Shown here: positions 11,850 through 23,917 of the stretch, in pieces
Layout of the letters: every line of letters starts with the position of its first letter
How positions within the stretch are numbered: the stretch's first letter is position 1
Assembly (NCBI GenBank): GCA_001600055.1
Contig: BCIV01000006.1
Coordinates: 930,001 to 994,000 of the forward strand
Source of the DNA: Filobasidium wieringae
Lineage: Eukaryota; Basidiomycota; Tremellomycetes; Filobasidiales; Filobasidiaceae
Length of the DNA: 64,000 nucleotides
Reading direction: 5' to 3'
Notes under the pieces: generated by a model
The model's database searches: none
What the model saw: the letters and a program-made list of their open reading frames with translations, nothing else
Told to the model about the DNA's origin: nothing
Program-made: the position numbers and the translations under genes

Positions 11850-12524
11850 GTTTGAAATCGTAAAAAAGGGAGAGAAAGCAGAGATCCGTCGTCGTCGTGA
11901 GCAAAGCGTATATATCTTGTCGTTCAGAGTGTAAAGTATGTCGTGGCGTCGTGGAAAGAGAAACGAAAGTGAAGAGTGAAAGAGCGGAACGGTCGTATGT
12001 TTTGCGTTTTTCCTAATGACAATCCTCGCCAGCGAGTTTGTTTCTTCCAGGGAACGAGCAGGCAGGTCCTTTGAGTAGGAATGAGGCGCAGCTCCTTGGT
12101 TCTAGTTGATGGAGTGTGGGTGGTGGATGTGTCGTATCCGATGGGATGGTCGATGTGGTGGACGTGGTCGATGTCGTCGTCGATGTGTCTGTCGTCCCAA
12201 TTTCTCTGATCAAGGGATGTAACAAGTCGTCGAGCCAGGTCGATAACCCTCGAATGGACCCGATCACGGCATGTTTACGTAATCCACCTGAACCTAAGCT
12301 GATATCGGCACCTTTCCCTTCCCTTCCCCACAGCCTCCACAGCCTCGACCTCGCTCCGTCACTCGGTCATCCTCACTATGATTCATCATGTAACAACAAG
12401 ATCCAATCCCAATAAACCCCAAGGTATACCTCGTTCTGAAAATCCGATCTCGAAGGAAAACGAAACATACCCCTCCTCACATCCTCCCCCCTCCCAGACC
12501 TGACCTGACCTGACCTCTCGCCCG
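11850..12524. other. Upstream region of membrane-protein gene
   Basis: Separates two minus-strand membrane-protein genes. It holds a GTC/GAT-rich low-complexity stretch around 12140-12190 and three copies of TGACC near 12495-12517. An 84-codon minus frame (12013-12267), rich in Thr/Ser, has no other support. Confidence 0.45.
11907..11916 (-). promoter_or_regulatory. Possible TATA element
   Basis: A TATATA core lies about 60 bp upstream of the ATG at 11849, read on the minus strand. It is based on motif and spacing only. Confidence 0.3.
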
Positions 12525-14854
12525 CTACCTATACCCAGACCCAAACGTATGTCCACTCTCACTAGTCTGTCCCACAGAACTCCTCGTGGTACCAGTCAAC
12601 CCCCCATCCGTCCGTGGCGATCGCATCGGTTCCGTCGCCTATCGGATCGAAAAACGAAAAACACACAGGGTTCAACGCGGGAGTTTCAGGTAAGGACGAG
12701 CTAGACGCGCGCGCGTTGGAGTACTGACCTGTTCATACCCCGGCGGTAAGATCTCATGCATCATCACCTCCTCCCCCCCACCTCCCCTGGGCGGATCGAC
12801 AAACGGTCCGTAATCCTGTAACCTCCCGTCCACTTGCATACGCGAGGAGAGCGAGGAGGGGGAGGTCATGGAGTTGTGATGGGACCCTTCGATGGGCGAG
12901 GCGAGACCTGGGATGGCCGTCTCGCTCGACCGACCGTGATCGTGAAGCAACGCGAGCGTTTTCTCTCGATACGTCTGGCCCCAGATCGGGTGGGTCGTCG
13001 GGGTAGGTGTCAAGAGGGTATGACTCCCTTCGGAAGAAAGAAGCACGTCAGGTCGACCCACTTGAACCCATGTAGATCCGTCCGTCGTGATCCCCGAATT
13101 CCTATTCCCCCCTTCCAAACCGCTCGGGACCGTCCCCCCAGTCTCACCCGCCCGACCAGCTCGATCCCCCTCCCCCCTCTCCCCCATGGCGAAAAACGGT
13201 TCCAACCCCTCCCCACCTTCCCCATCCCCATAAACCCGACTCAACCTCTCCCGCTCTTTCGGATCAATCAGATCCAACTCCCTCGTCTTCTTCGCACGTC
13301 CTTTCTTCCGTCTCATCAGCAGGAAGAGGATCACGAGTAGACAGAGGACGAGGAATCCTCCGATGGAACCGGCGATCGCTCCGATGGGCGGGTTTGATTT
13401 TCGATCACTCAGGGTCGGATCTATGAACGGGGTTCCTGCGCGCGGATGAAATCGTTGATCTTATCGATCAAGAACGTCGGACCGACTCACCTGTACTTGC
13501 ATCAGGATTAGTGAGCTTGATAACCGGGGCTTCCGCACTACTCATCACTTTCAATCAGCTCTCGAATAGTTCATCGCGTTATTGTCGATCCGACCCACGT
13601 GGAATTGACAACCATGTAATCGAGCGACAAGTAGTTCTTATCGCCCGTCCCGAGGTTTGTCACTTTCATCGTATGATTCGACAACTCCAAGTTGGTAGCT
13701 GTGAAAACTATAGCGTGCTTATCATCAGAACGGATAGACCGAGATTCATGATCACTCGAGAGGTACTTGGGATTTGAGGAATGAACTTTGGGTTGTTCCC
13801 ATTCAATCTGTTCCCGCCCAACGTCCCAGGTCAGGAACCCTCTAACAGTCGACTCAGGATACGCAGATACTCACACGCTGGTTTTTCCATCGATTTGAAC
13901 ACTATAAGCTCCATTGGAAGGTGATACCGCGCCTATCGCATGTCAGTCGTTTCGTTAGCTTTGAAACGCGAGATACTTCAATAGGGGACGGACCGTAAAG
14001 AGCAACAGTCTGCCCGTAGAACGTGATCTCCGTCGTATCGCCCGTCCCATAACTCAAACTAGTCTCATCGAGTCGAAAGAGTCAAGAACATGAGATCGAC
14101 CTGATGATGGACGACTCACCGTCCGGTCTTGTCCATAAAGTTAGCCACACCTTCAAACTGTTCCACCCAAGAATTACCGGAATAACTGAAAGCTGGGTTC
14201 GTATTGTCTATACGAGAAGTGAAAAGCGGGTCGCTGGAACAAAAAAGGACGGTGTATCAGATCAGAAATGAGAAGAGTGGACTCGCAAGTGAACCAACGT
14301 GGGAAGTCCGATATCGGTGCGAACGATGAGATAATCGACGTCCAGCCATGCCCCCATAAGAGTCGGAGTGTTTTGGATTTCCTACAATCACAAGCAATGA
14401 TCATCAGTATGGGTCAACAGTACTGTGAGAGTCCCTTAGAATGCTCACCAAGGTATGTTCTGCACTGGAATCCAATCCACCCGCAGCGAAGATTTGTACT
14501 TGTATCTCATCTGGCGTCTTATATCCATCGCCGACGAATTGCTTCTCATCCAGGCGGATAGTGAATATGTCCTAAACAACATCATCACATCTTTAGCAGG
14601 TAAAGGACCCCCGAAAAAGACAAAAGAGGAGGAATCTCGAATCGTACGTGGTTCCACCGTTTAGCTCCATAATATTCGATCCCTGTCCCGTAAAACTTAA
14701 ACGTAGCGGTCTCATTGGCGTACTGTACAGCCTTGAAGGTTTGTGCGAAGTAGTAGGGAAACTTGGTGTCCGACGCTGCAGTTCCATCGACCCATTTGCT
14801 GGAATAAGCTATCTCAGGCGCCGGATTATCGTATGTGATCTCGACAGTGGGCAT
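12525..14854 (-). CDS. Galactose-binding-like single-pass membrane protein
   Basis: A basidiomycete membrane-protein type with two beta-sandwich-like ectodomain repeats; function unknown. Ten exons: 14648-14854, 14449-14571, 14299-14381, 14120-14233, 13994-14058, 13875-13932, 13599-13841, 13491-13537, 12729-13435, 12525-12638 (586 aa, all in phase). There is no signal peptide at the chosen ATG (MPTVEITYDNPAPEIAYSSK). Each repeat has an xIxYS...W start and an xxFxGxxxxxYG strand (FKFYGTGIEYYGA, then ITFYGQTVALYGA). Then come a transmembrane helix (IGGFLVLCLLVILFLL, basic RRKKGR after it) and a cytoplasmic tail ending SVGQTSESGHTFGSGYR. The last exon is inferred from a GTCAGT donor; without it the frame would run to 12672 with an Arg/Leu-rich end. 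Confidence 0.8.
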
Positions 14855-15143
14855 CTTGAGGCGACCCGTAGTTGGATGTGCCGAGGTTCTTTAGCAGTGT
14901 GAAAGGATGAGGGAGTACAAAGTGATCAAGTCTGATTTCGAACGAGAACCTTGAATATCGAAACGATGCGAAGTTGAGAGCGATACAAAGCCTGAGCAAA
15001 GATTCATCCGCTTTAGGTCTCAAATTTGCTTCCGGGGAAAAAGCGAGTTTCACATTTCGAAACGAAAAAGATCAATTTTCCTTCCAAAGGGAAATCGTGG
15101 CATGATGTCGTTACAACCTTTCATCCTCATCTATTCCTTGATG

Positions 15144-18076
15144 CTATGTACCGTGTGGTTCTCCCTCCCCCTCATCCACACCCAAAAGTACGAACACCTC
15201 CTCCGGACTCCTCCCCAACACCGTACTCGCAAACTCGTACCCCTCTTCCTTCCTCATGACAACCTCGTACACCTTTTTATAATCTCTTGCCAAATTGGCC
15301 AATGCGCCTTGGTGGATATCGCTCGATATTCTAGGAGAAGATAACAGAGCCAGCCGGGGGGAAGAGAGGATGTTGATGGATGAAAGGAACGTTTCGAGCG
15401 TCTTGATGCTCTTGGCGAGCGATTTTGGATCCGTCCCTGGAACTCGCGACAGCGGTGTTTTCTATCGTTTCAATAAATTCGGAGACAATCGTCAGTCGAA
15501 AGTCCTTTCCGGGTCGGTTTTGCTGAGCGCCACTCACGTCTTCCTCTGGTCCGGAGTCCTGCCTCTTTCTGATCGCCTTGACGATCGCTTCCAGTCCACT
15601 CTCCTTCAAGAGATTATCGGAATGTCCCTCCAACAACGTTCTCTCCCAACGTTCAATCTCGGTACCCAGTTCGGTCCGTTTACTCATCGTGAACGGATAA
15701 GGCTCCATGACATGCTGTAACCATCCAGGAGGATAAAATCAGCCCCACTGTGTCCATCGACCTTGCCTCGCGCACTAACCTGCAAGTACATCCCACAATT
15801 GACCAAAAACACCGCTCTTTCCCAATTCCCTTTCCCGCCCTTCCCAGTCGAACCAGGATCATTCGAGACGCCCGGTATGAGCCCTGCCATCCTTTCACAC
15901 ATGGTCCAAACCGGTCCTACCCCTCTCTGAACGACCTCGCCGTATTCTTTCGCACGGTCGGATTCCTCCACTAAAGAGGTGCTGGACAAGGTAAGGATCT
16001 GGGTCAGGGTGTGGGCCGAGTCTCGAAGGGTTTGAGGTGGGGAGAGTGTATTGTCGGGCGGCTGTGGTATGTCAGGTGATAAGCTCTTCGCCATAAGAGG
16101 AAAGGCAGAAGGAAACGCTCACGTGGAGGAAACGCAGAAGACTCCTTCCCTGTGCGTCCAGACGATCAAGGAACGCTGTCTGAGCTGAATCGTGAATGCT
16201 GGTTTCGTTCGGGGATTCAGTCAACATCTCGATGATTTCGATGAGAAGACGACTCACTCGGATAAAGTCTGCGTCAAGATATTCTCCTTTCCGATAGTCC
16301 GCTCCATCGTAACAAGGTAGAATTGTACCAGATTGGTGATCTTGTAAGCCATTATCACGCCTTCCTGAGAATCCACCGTGTGTTGTATCCGGATCTGTAT
16401 TTGGTTGATTCCGTCAGTCTCGAGCGAATCAGTCAAGCGTCCCTTGGACTCACTTTTAACGGACTACATAACCCTTCAAGATCCTTATTCAAGCACCCCC
16501 TAGCCAATTTCTCCCTCTCTCTAATCTCCCTCTCCTTCTCATCCTCGCCTTCTTTCTCCGTACCCCCAAATTCCCTCGTCTGCCCAACCATCCTCCGTCC
16601 GTTCCTGCGAACATCAAACAACCCATCGAGGAACTCGTTTTCCCCCGCAGTAGTCTGATGCACCCAGGCGAGCATGTCTCCGATGTACCGGGTAGGATCG
16701 TGAGCGTGAATCTCGATGGGACGGGGTAGACCGTCCGGTCCACCTCGAGTCAGGGCGATATGGAATTGAGAAGCTATCGAGTTCTGACGAGTGTCCGTCA
16801 GGATTTGCAGCGCGTCTCTGCAAGAGGGTCGATATCCATCAGCTCATCAAGTGTAATATAATCACGCAAACGAATTTACTCACTCTAGCAGATCAACTCT
16901 CTCTCTCAACCTCTTGACCGACTCCCTAACGACCTCCGTAACCTCGAGCGAAGTATCCTTGGTATACCTCCTAAACTCGAAACAACATGCCCGATGGATC
17001 CTTCCGAAGACCAAATCCAATTGATCCCCTGCAAGGGACATGATCTCCTTTGCCACGAGCACCGGATCCCTGCCTTCCACTCCTAATCCATCTTCTTTAC
17101 CGTTTGGAAGGGCCTCGAGTACGGATTGGGAATCGTCGCCTGCGAGGGTGAAGAGAGTGCCGCAGTCTGCTCTGATACGTTTGATACGGTCCATCGTTTT
17201 GAAAAGAGGCTCGTCTATTGTGATCTCCTTTGAATGGAGGGTATCGATCTCGGTAGGGGAGAGAGTGAAATGGGAGATGAACGTAGTGGATAAGATGGAT
17301 CTCATCTCCGTCGAGGCCCTGTGCATGGAAATATCAGCTTTGTAACGACCCGTTCTTGTGATCAAGAGACATACTGTTGTTCTTGTAGACCTTTTGCTCG
17401 GTCTAACAAGGATCGAGTGCCTCTGTTCGCATTGTCTAGTTCGGATTGGATGGCTTCGCAGCGGGATTGCATCTCCTCCAAATGATTCCGAAGGACTTGC
17501 AATTTCTACAACCATAGTGAAGCAGGGATCAATATTAGCTCAAACGGTAGATATACCCGAACGAGTGCAGGCTGAAACCCTACTCACCTGATCTACTTTC
17601 CCGAAAGCCTCGAGGAATCTGACACTCCCCCTAGCCAGTTCCCCCTCGAGATCCTTCTTGAAGTTCTTTCTCGCTCGAATGGCAGCTTCCGGATCGGCTC
17701 TTCTCAACAAAGTCCTTCTGAACTTTCTCGTAGTGATTTTTTCTTTCGATGGTTCATCATCATCATCACTGAATGACGAGGAGGAGGAAGAGGAGTCATC
17801 GTCCAGATCTGCATTCTCAGATAACCAATAGTTGTGTTTCTTGCTCGGACCTGCCTCAGCTGAAGTCTTCTTCGGAGTACAGTAATGATCAGAGATGATC
17901 TTGAGTGCATCCTGTGTGGGCTTGTCCAAAGTGGACCTGGAGGTTATCTTCCATAACCTTGAGGAGATGGGGTTGTTCCGTGTTGACGAAGCTGTTGATG
18001 CGTTGGCGGAGAGTGCAGGTAACGGAAGTGGTAGAGTGTTAGGAGAATCTACAGGAGGCGAAGTGAGCCCTGACAT
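15144..18076 (-). CDS. COG6: Conserved oligomeric Golgi complex subunit 6
   Basis: COG6 belongs to lobe B of the COG tether, which retrieves Golgi enzymes in retrograde vesicles. Nine exons: 17588-18076, 17375-17505, 16884-17318, 16454-16817, 16258-16394, 16123-16198, 15780-16061, 15538-15714, 15144-15461; 802 aa. N-terminal low-complexity Ser/Asp tract (about residues 90-120), then helical family stretches: NRGTRSLLDRAKGLQEQQ, FTLSPTEIDTLHS, GRIHRACCFEFRRY, and the diagnostic block HDPTRYIGDMLAWVHQT around 420. The C-terminus ends NLARDYKKVYEVVM and EEVFVLLGVDEG. Phase agrees at every junction. Divergent from the unknown-function gene at 18403. Confidence 0.93.
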
Positions 18077-18402
18077 TGCTGAGGAGGCCTGTGAGCTATG
18101 GCGACTAGCAGAGAAAGGTTATGTACGCTGTTGAGGGAGACGACGAGAAGGAGAGCAAGTGAAGAAGTGTTGAACTAGATTCTCGCGGGTTCGACCGAAC
18201 TGATAAACGTCAAGATCCAGTCAACCGGTCAACCTTTGATGATGATATCCGTATAAAGGGCCTGCTGCACGACCATTCACATCTATATTCCCCATCAGCT
18301 TACTACCTATCAGCTACTGCAGCTATCACCTAAGTCTTGCTCAAACCGGATCGTACACACCGTTGTCAGGAAACCGGATATCGACGCTCTTCAAGCTCAA
18401 GG
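18077..18402. promoter_or_regulatory. Divergent promoter region
   Basis: 326 bp between the start codons of COG6 (-) and the unknown-function gene (+). It presumably contains both promoters and 5' untranslated regions; no specific site was identified. Confidence 0.5.
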
Positions 18403-19482
18403 ATGTTCATCCTGTCTTGGGTACAGGACACGCTAGGGTTATCCAGGTGACTATGAAGAGGCTTGAAGTGGCAGTGGTGACCTCACTGACTCTCGATACT
18501 CTACTCCTTATCTCTTAGCGGGCCCAACGATGATATGCCCCCTACATCGCTCGCACCTTCACCTCCGTCTCGACCCTCATACGCCGCAAGGCTTTCATCC
18601 TATTTCGTCCCCCCCGGCCCTCACATCTTCCCAACCCCAACACAAGTATTGGAAGTCCAACAGATCTTATCGGAGCTCTTGCCTCTCGAATTGTCCTTCC
18701 CAATCATGGACCATGCGAAATACTTCACATCCCAGGTTTCTGAGCGGAGCGAATTGAAGATGTTCACAGATAGGGGAGGGAGGCTTTGGGCATCAGGGGC
18801 AGGCAATGAGGATTCCGTGGACTTTTTGCGAAATTGGGAATACCTCGAGAGTAAACCCGTTTGGGGCCGATGTCGTCGGTCGATACTCAAACAGCCAGGA
18901 CAGTCTGAAGTAGTAGATAATCTACTTACTGGTCGCTCGATTGACCCTAACGATACGGCTGAACAAGAGGAGGAAGATAACATCTGGAAGATCAAGCATA
19001 TCACCGTCTCCCTCTCCTCCAAGGATCAAGGATGGTCCGGTACTCCCGAGCTTATAGGGACCTACGAGCAATCATACTCCTGGTTCGAAATCGGGATCAA
19101 ACGACCGATCATGACGAACCCTCCTTTACCTGAACCGACTTATGAATACCTCCCGGGGCAATTAGAGATCCAGAAGAATAAGCACGCTTTCCGGGAGTTC
19201 TCGGAGCATGAGATCTTCTTACCCCTTTCCAGCCCGTTCATACAACGATTGCGAAAGGGCGATAAGATTGTGGTTTTAGCCAAAGCCAGATATCCTGTGA
19301 GTTTTCCATTATCCCGTATTCAAACATCTCCATCTTGACTAATATAGTCCAATACTTTATCTGTAGGGTTGGGCAAATTACGTCAAGTAAGTCCAATTAT
19401 TAAGGTGTGTCCAGAGCGCCAATCATTGACGATATTCCCCCCCTTCAGCTCCGCTCATATCGAAATCGAATACGGGCTTTAA
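18403..19482 (+). CDS. Conserved fungal protein of unknown function
   Basis: Exons 18403-18446, 18519-19296, 19367-19386 and 19449-19482 join in phase to 291 aa. The start MFILSWVQDTLGLSS comes from a 44-nt first exon; starting at the ATG 18535 inside exon 2 is possible. The central part has ILSELLPLELSFPIMDHAKY, then a beta-rich segment (IKHITVSLSSKDQGWSG, GTYEQSYSWFEIGI) and a closing FLPLSSPFIQRLRKGDKIVVLAKARYPGWANYV with IEIEYGL at the end. This pattern recurs in fungal proteins that I remember without a known function. No signal peptide or membrane helix. The 20-nt third exon is unusually small. Confidence 0.8.
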
Positions 19483-19706
19483 ACACTGCTTAGGCCATAT
19501 AGGATCCAGCTCATTTGTACTATTGCTCCTAGGTTGTTTTGTACAGTTCCAGCTCTGATCCAGGTTTTGTACCCCCGATAACATACACGTATACCCACCG
19601 GAGAGAGATATAGGGATATGCCCTAAGATCTGCACCTGGCGCCATCACAATGGAAACATCATGTGACATGGGGTAAAGATATGATACAAGCGAGTCTGAA
19701 ACTCTA

Positions 19707-20962
19707 TTATTCGATGATTTTGACGTGCTATGTATTGAATGTTTCAGTCAATTTATATCGACGCAACGCGTCATTCTGTACCGTACTCACCAATTCATCG
19801 ATCGTAGTGTACAACAATCCCTCGTCAATGAGACTTTCCAGTGCACCCCTATTGTGGTAGATCTCATCAGCATCGTTGTCCGACTGTCTTTTTCGCAATC
19901 GTATGCGACTCACATGAGCGCATCATTATCCTGACCCTGCATAACATGTCCCAAAGCTTTCGCGATGGTGGAAACGTGACAACCTTCTTCCCCTGTCGAA
20001 TCCCTTTCGATAGTCTGCAAGATAGCCTTGTGGAATGAATTCTGGTTGCTCCATCGGTCATCGTCGTGGTTATTGTTCCCACCGCCAGGAAGGTAGTCGG
20101 AATGGACATTGCCTCGAGGAGCGCCGGCGCCACCAACAGACTGTAAGCAGGCATGTTCAATCGATCGGTTCTATTGAAGGAGATGCGTAAGGACATAACG
20201 TACCCTTGATGGATTCCGTAAGCTGAGACTGATATATAGGGCTTCCAGGAGATGATAATGAACTTCATTGAAATCTTCCACTTTCCTGATGTTCTGGGCG
20301 GAGATGTGTCGTTTCCCACCGAAACTCTTCAATGTTCCTAGAACTGCGACGTAAGTGTCCTGCCTGCAAGGTCGAAATCCAGGTTGATCAGTGTAAATAC
20401 TCATGACAGTAATGGAGCAAGCTTACTCAATCCCATCGGACTTTCCCGAATCGTCATCCGAAGTGTCAAGCCATAATCGTGCTGCTATCTCGCCAGTTCC
20501 GTCTTCTACCGTATACGAGATGTTGGTGGCTGTTCGACTGATGTTTCGTACGACTCCAACTATTCGGACCTGTGATTCCGACGATTTGAGTAATTTGCTA
20601 GGTGTACGAGCAAATGATCGTCCACTTACGCTACCTACATCGGAGGAATCGACTTGAAAGTCGGCATCAGGGTGTGGTTGTTCTGCATTATGAAGCTGCT
20701 TGATAGTGACTGGCCGTAAGGTAGAGGAACCTCCTTTCTGGAATTCAGCAGGTCAGTATTGAGGACGTACACCCTATACTTCTAGTACTAACTTTGCCTC
20801 CACTAGGAGAGCCCTGACTACCCATTTGACTTCCAGCTGCAAAACCACCACCACCTCCACCATTGTAGTAAGGGTTGTTGTTGCCTTCGTAACCTATTTG
20901 ATGTTGGTCATAAACGTCAGCTCACTGTATAACGGCCGCGATCAGCGCAACTGACTGTTCAT
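19707..20962 (-). CDS. RFA2: Replication protein A 32-kDa subunit
   Basis: Middle subunit of the RPA single-strand DNA-binding trimer used in replication, repair and checkpoint signalling. Exons 20956-20962, 20793-20893, 20630-20737, 20427-20569, 20204-20363, 19914-20140, 19791-19848, 19707-19727; 274 aa, the usual size. The first coding exon is only 7 nt (MN plus one base). The Gly/Tyr-rich N-terminus fits the phosphorylated tail. The OB fold follows (RPVTIKQL, VRIVGVVRNISRTATNISY, DGTGEIAARLW, HLLEALYISLSLR), then a linker and a C-terminal winged helix (HKAILQTIERD, GALESLIDEGLLYTTIDEL). The last two junctions rest on phase plus family fit. Minus-strand neighbour of the HMCES gene. Confidence 0.92.
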
Positions 20963-21320
20963 GGCGTTCTTCAGAGATTAGGTTATTCGTAAAGTGGATG
21001 GTTGTGTATTCCTACCAAGAGTCTTTTATCACTTCATGACACGCTGTCCGCTTACTTGTCCAACATCTCAGGGATTGAGGTCAAGCTAATCATCTTCGAA
21101 CGCGAGCGAAATGACGCGAAGCGTGTTTGATTGAATCTGAAATATGACAGATCCGCGGTACAACTTTATGATATAGCTATGTCGGCGATGTGTAGGAGTA
21201 TCTGATCATGGTACCCAGGCGATTGGCCAGCTGTGACCATTTAGGTTCGCCCATTGAACCTATTTCCTTCGGTATAGATCGTGCTTGGCATGAGATTTAC
21301 TTTGTCTTGTATGGGTTACG
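20963..21320. other. Intergenic, RFA2 upstream region
   Basis: 358 bp between two minus-strand genes. It should contain the RFA2 promoter and the 3' untranslated region of the HMCES gene; no distinct element was seen. Confidence 0.45.
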
Positions 21321-23334
21321 TTATGCGTCGTGCTTGATAAATCCATCCAAAGAAGTCTGATGCTCATCGTTCTGCAAGGCTCACTCAGATCAGCCTGGAA
21401 TCTCGAAACTTTACGGTCCAGTGATACCTACCGCAGCGTCCACCTTGTCTTCGACCATCTTCGCTCCACCTCGCGACTTTCTTCCTGACTCGCGTTGGCT
21501 GACTAGCCTTGTCTTGCTGTGGAATTCTTCTTTATCGACAACCTCAATCTCATCATCGCTGCTCTCCACCTTGACGGGCTTCGGCTTTTTGCTCTGACGT
21601 TTGGCGTCCACATCTTCGGTAATAGGGTCTGCTTTCCGTTTAGCTTTCCTATCAGCGCCGATTGGCTTGATTTCCTCCTTAACCTGTGGAGCATTGGAAT
21701 CGTCGCCCAACCCTTCTATGCCCTTTACATCCTTACCCTCCTGCTTGACAGGACTATGTACCTCATCACGCTTCTCCGGCTTCAGCTTAGCTTTCTGATT
21801 CATTATCTTTGAAGAAGGACTTCCCGCGACTTCTTTCTTCGCTTCCTGCTTCTTGAACATACTGGCGATCCCGTCCTTACGCTCAGAAACAGGTTGGATA
21901 TAGGTCTCTGAATTAGTGCCTACTCTTCCCACTTCTTTGGGAACCGGATAGCTGCAAGAAAACTCCAGTGGGTCAGAAGTAGCGCGACAAGCTCTGTCAA
22001 GGGTACCAACCATTCCACCTCCCCGTCGTAAGGTCTCAACAGAGATGCGACCTTTCCAGTCCATCCGTCCCGACAATCTAACCATCGAAGCGCTTCTTCC
22101 TCTCCGTTGAGGATACAAGGCATCCGATCGTGTAAAAACTCCAGAGATTTCGAAGGAGTGGTGGTGAGGATGGTAAAAGTCCTCAATGGAGGGTCGGAGG
22201 ATGCGGAATCTAGGTATTTGACAGTGTCATACAGTCCTGCTAAGAGCATCAAATTAGGGGCGGAGGAAGTGGAAGTGGAAGGTAGCCTGGTAAGGTGGGG
22301 AACTTTGTTCGTTCCTTTCTACGAGCCCAGAGCGGGAAGTCAGATTGATGTAACTGGCCAGAATCGTCAGCCTGTGACACACCTTTTGCCACTCGTAATA
22401 TCTGTTCCAGAAGCAGTAAGCAATGTTCTATAACAATAACGGTACACGACAACTGACCCCTGTACAACTACTATACATCGTTTCGGTCCTTTTAGGGATT
22501 GCCACATGCCCCCAGCATTATCACTAAGAGGAAGTGCATCAACATACAGTCTTGAGACTGGCTACTCGTTTCGCGTTCCGACTTACATGAGGTTTTCTGA
22601 ACGAGCGTTGATAGTGTTCAAAGGTGCAGAGGGAGCGTATTTGGACCAGTGCGGGATAAGTCCCCATTGCCTTGAGTACGCTCTCATCAATCGTTTCCTC
22701 AACATAGTTCGGGAAAACTTCACTCACATTGTCTCAATGACCAATTCTTGGTTTCCCAAGACATCCAGCTCTTTTTTGACTGGTTCTTCCTCCTCATCCT
22801 CTCCTCCCCCGCCTCTCAGCCTAGCTGAAGTAGAAGAAAGCCTAATGATCGGGCAGTTCGTGCGAGGTGCAACGTTAAAGTTGTTGGGCCTCCAGTGATC
22901 CTCGTCCGCCCATGGGATAGATTCAGCTCGTTCTCTCAATCTTCTTGTTCGCTCTTCTTGGCTCATTCCCGCAAAAGGATCCACTGATCGATCTTCTTCT
23001 ACGGGCTCTTCTTCCCTATCCTGGTCAGAAACAGGAGGGCTTTCGACATCCCGTTCCTCATTGTTCACTTCAAGTTGTGCCTGAGCTCTACGTCTTTCTC
23101 TCCTTATCCTATCCCGCTCCCGCCTTTCTTGCCCCAGCTGAGCTCTTCGTTGAACCGCAACGTTAGGCCTACCTCTGTTCTCCCGATCAAGTGCTTGAGG
23201 GAAATGATTGGCTATACCCAATCGTACCTGTTCGGCCTGCTCGTCAAGGTAGATACACCGTACTCAGCGCATGTCGTCCGAAGGATAAACCCTTCTTGAC
23301 TTACCCCTAAGCCAAGGGCATACCGGCCACACAT
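21321..23334 (-). CDS. HMCES/SRAP abasic-site cross-linking protein
   Basis: SRAP-domain proteins form a covalent thiazolidine link with abasic sites in single-stranded DNA and protect them during replication. Exons 23305-23334, 22728-23236, 22587-22670, 22458-22523, 22383-22401, 22011-22318, 21432-21951, 21321-21371; 518 aa. Catalytic elements are all present: Cys2 (MCGRYAL), the Asn of INARSE, Glu of GYYEW, His of LHDRMP. An unusual ~100-residue charged Arg/Glu insertion lies between the first strand and NVAPRTN. A Lys-rich tail with IEVVDKEEF (SIM-like) follows the domain. The last splice (GTAGGT donor) adds QTSLDGFIKHDA, a PCNA-binding-like motif; unspliced reading ends at 21411 instead. 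Confidence 0.9.
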
Positions 23335-23917
23335 AAGGAATACGGATCGCGTTCAGGCGTGTAGAAAGAGTACCACTTGACTTGGAATCTGACAGGCTGA
23401 GTTCTATGTCAAGCTGAGTTAGAGTTCCCAACATACTCTACATCTGTTTACAATTCCCGATCGATTGTCATTACGTCATGCTAGCGCTCAATATGATATG
23501 CAGATCTACAGAGGCCTACCAGGCTACCAGCTAGTTCAGAAGATCTAGGGTACTGGTTGATAAGCCTCAGAAAGATCAGAAATGATAGACTGTGACTGAA
23601 CATAGCAGCTCAGACAAGCGAAATGCGCGACGATCTGTAGGTCTGTAGAGGTCCAGGATGAGGATTTAGCTGCAGATGATTGCACTGAATGGACAAGGAA
23701 CTGGGGGGACGTCCCGTTTAGCCAGACGATACCCAACAGTTCTAGCCGCTGAGGCGGATCAATTCACCGTCCCCGCTTTGGCCAGACCCAGTGATACGCA
23801 TTAGATCGAATAACCCACACGCCTTTACACAAAAAAACAAAAAAAAATCCAGTCTCTTCCCCCAATCCGCAATCCCGTCCAAAATCTAGCATCCATAGTC
23901 TTTTCGAGACGAATGGA
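23335..23917. other. Intergenic region, no gene seen
   Basis: 583 bp between the HMCES gene start and the eIF1A stop, both on minus. There are short frames only. A short A-run (23828-23847 with interruptions) lies in the eIF1A 3' region. Confidence 0.45.

Noticed and set aside
12672..12728. Arg/Leu-rich C-terminus of the second membrane protein
   Set aside because: A GTCAGT donor and an in-phase downstream exon give a Ser-rich end instead; the read-through end looks like intron sequence.
19888..19913. A 26-nt intron in RFA2
   Set aside because: Too short to splice. A 65-nt intron ending at the CAATAG acceptor keeps phase and gives a better RPA32 C-terminus.
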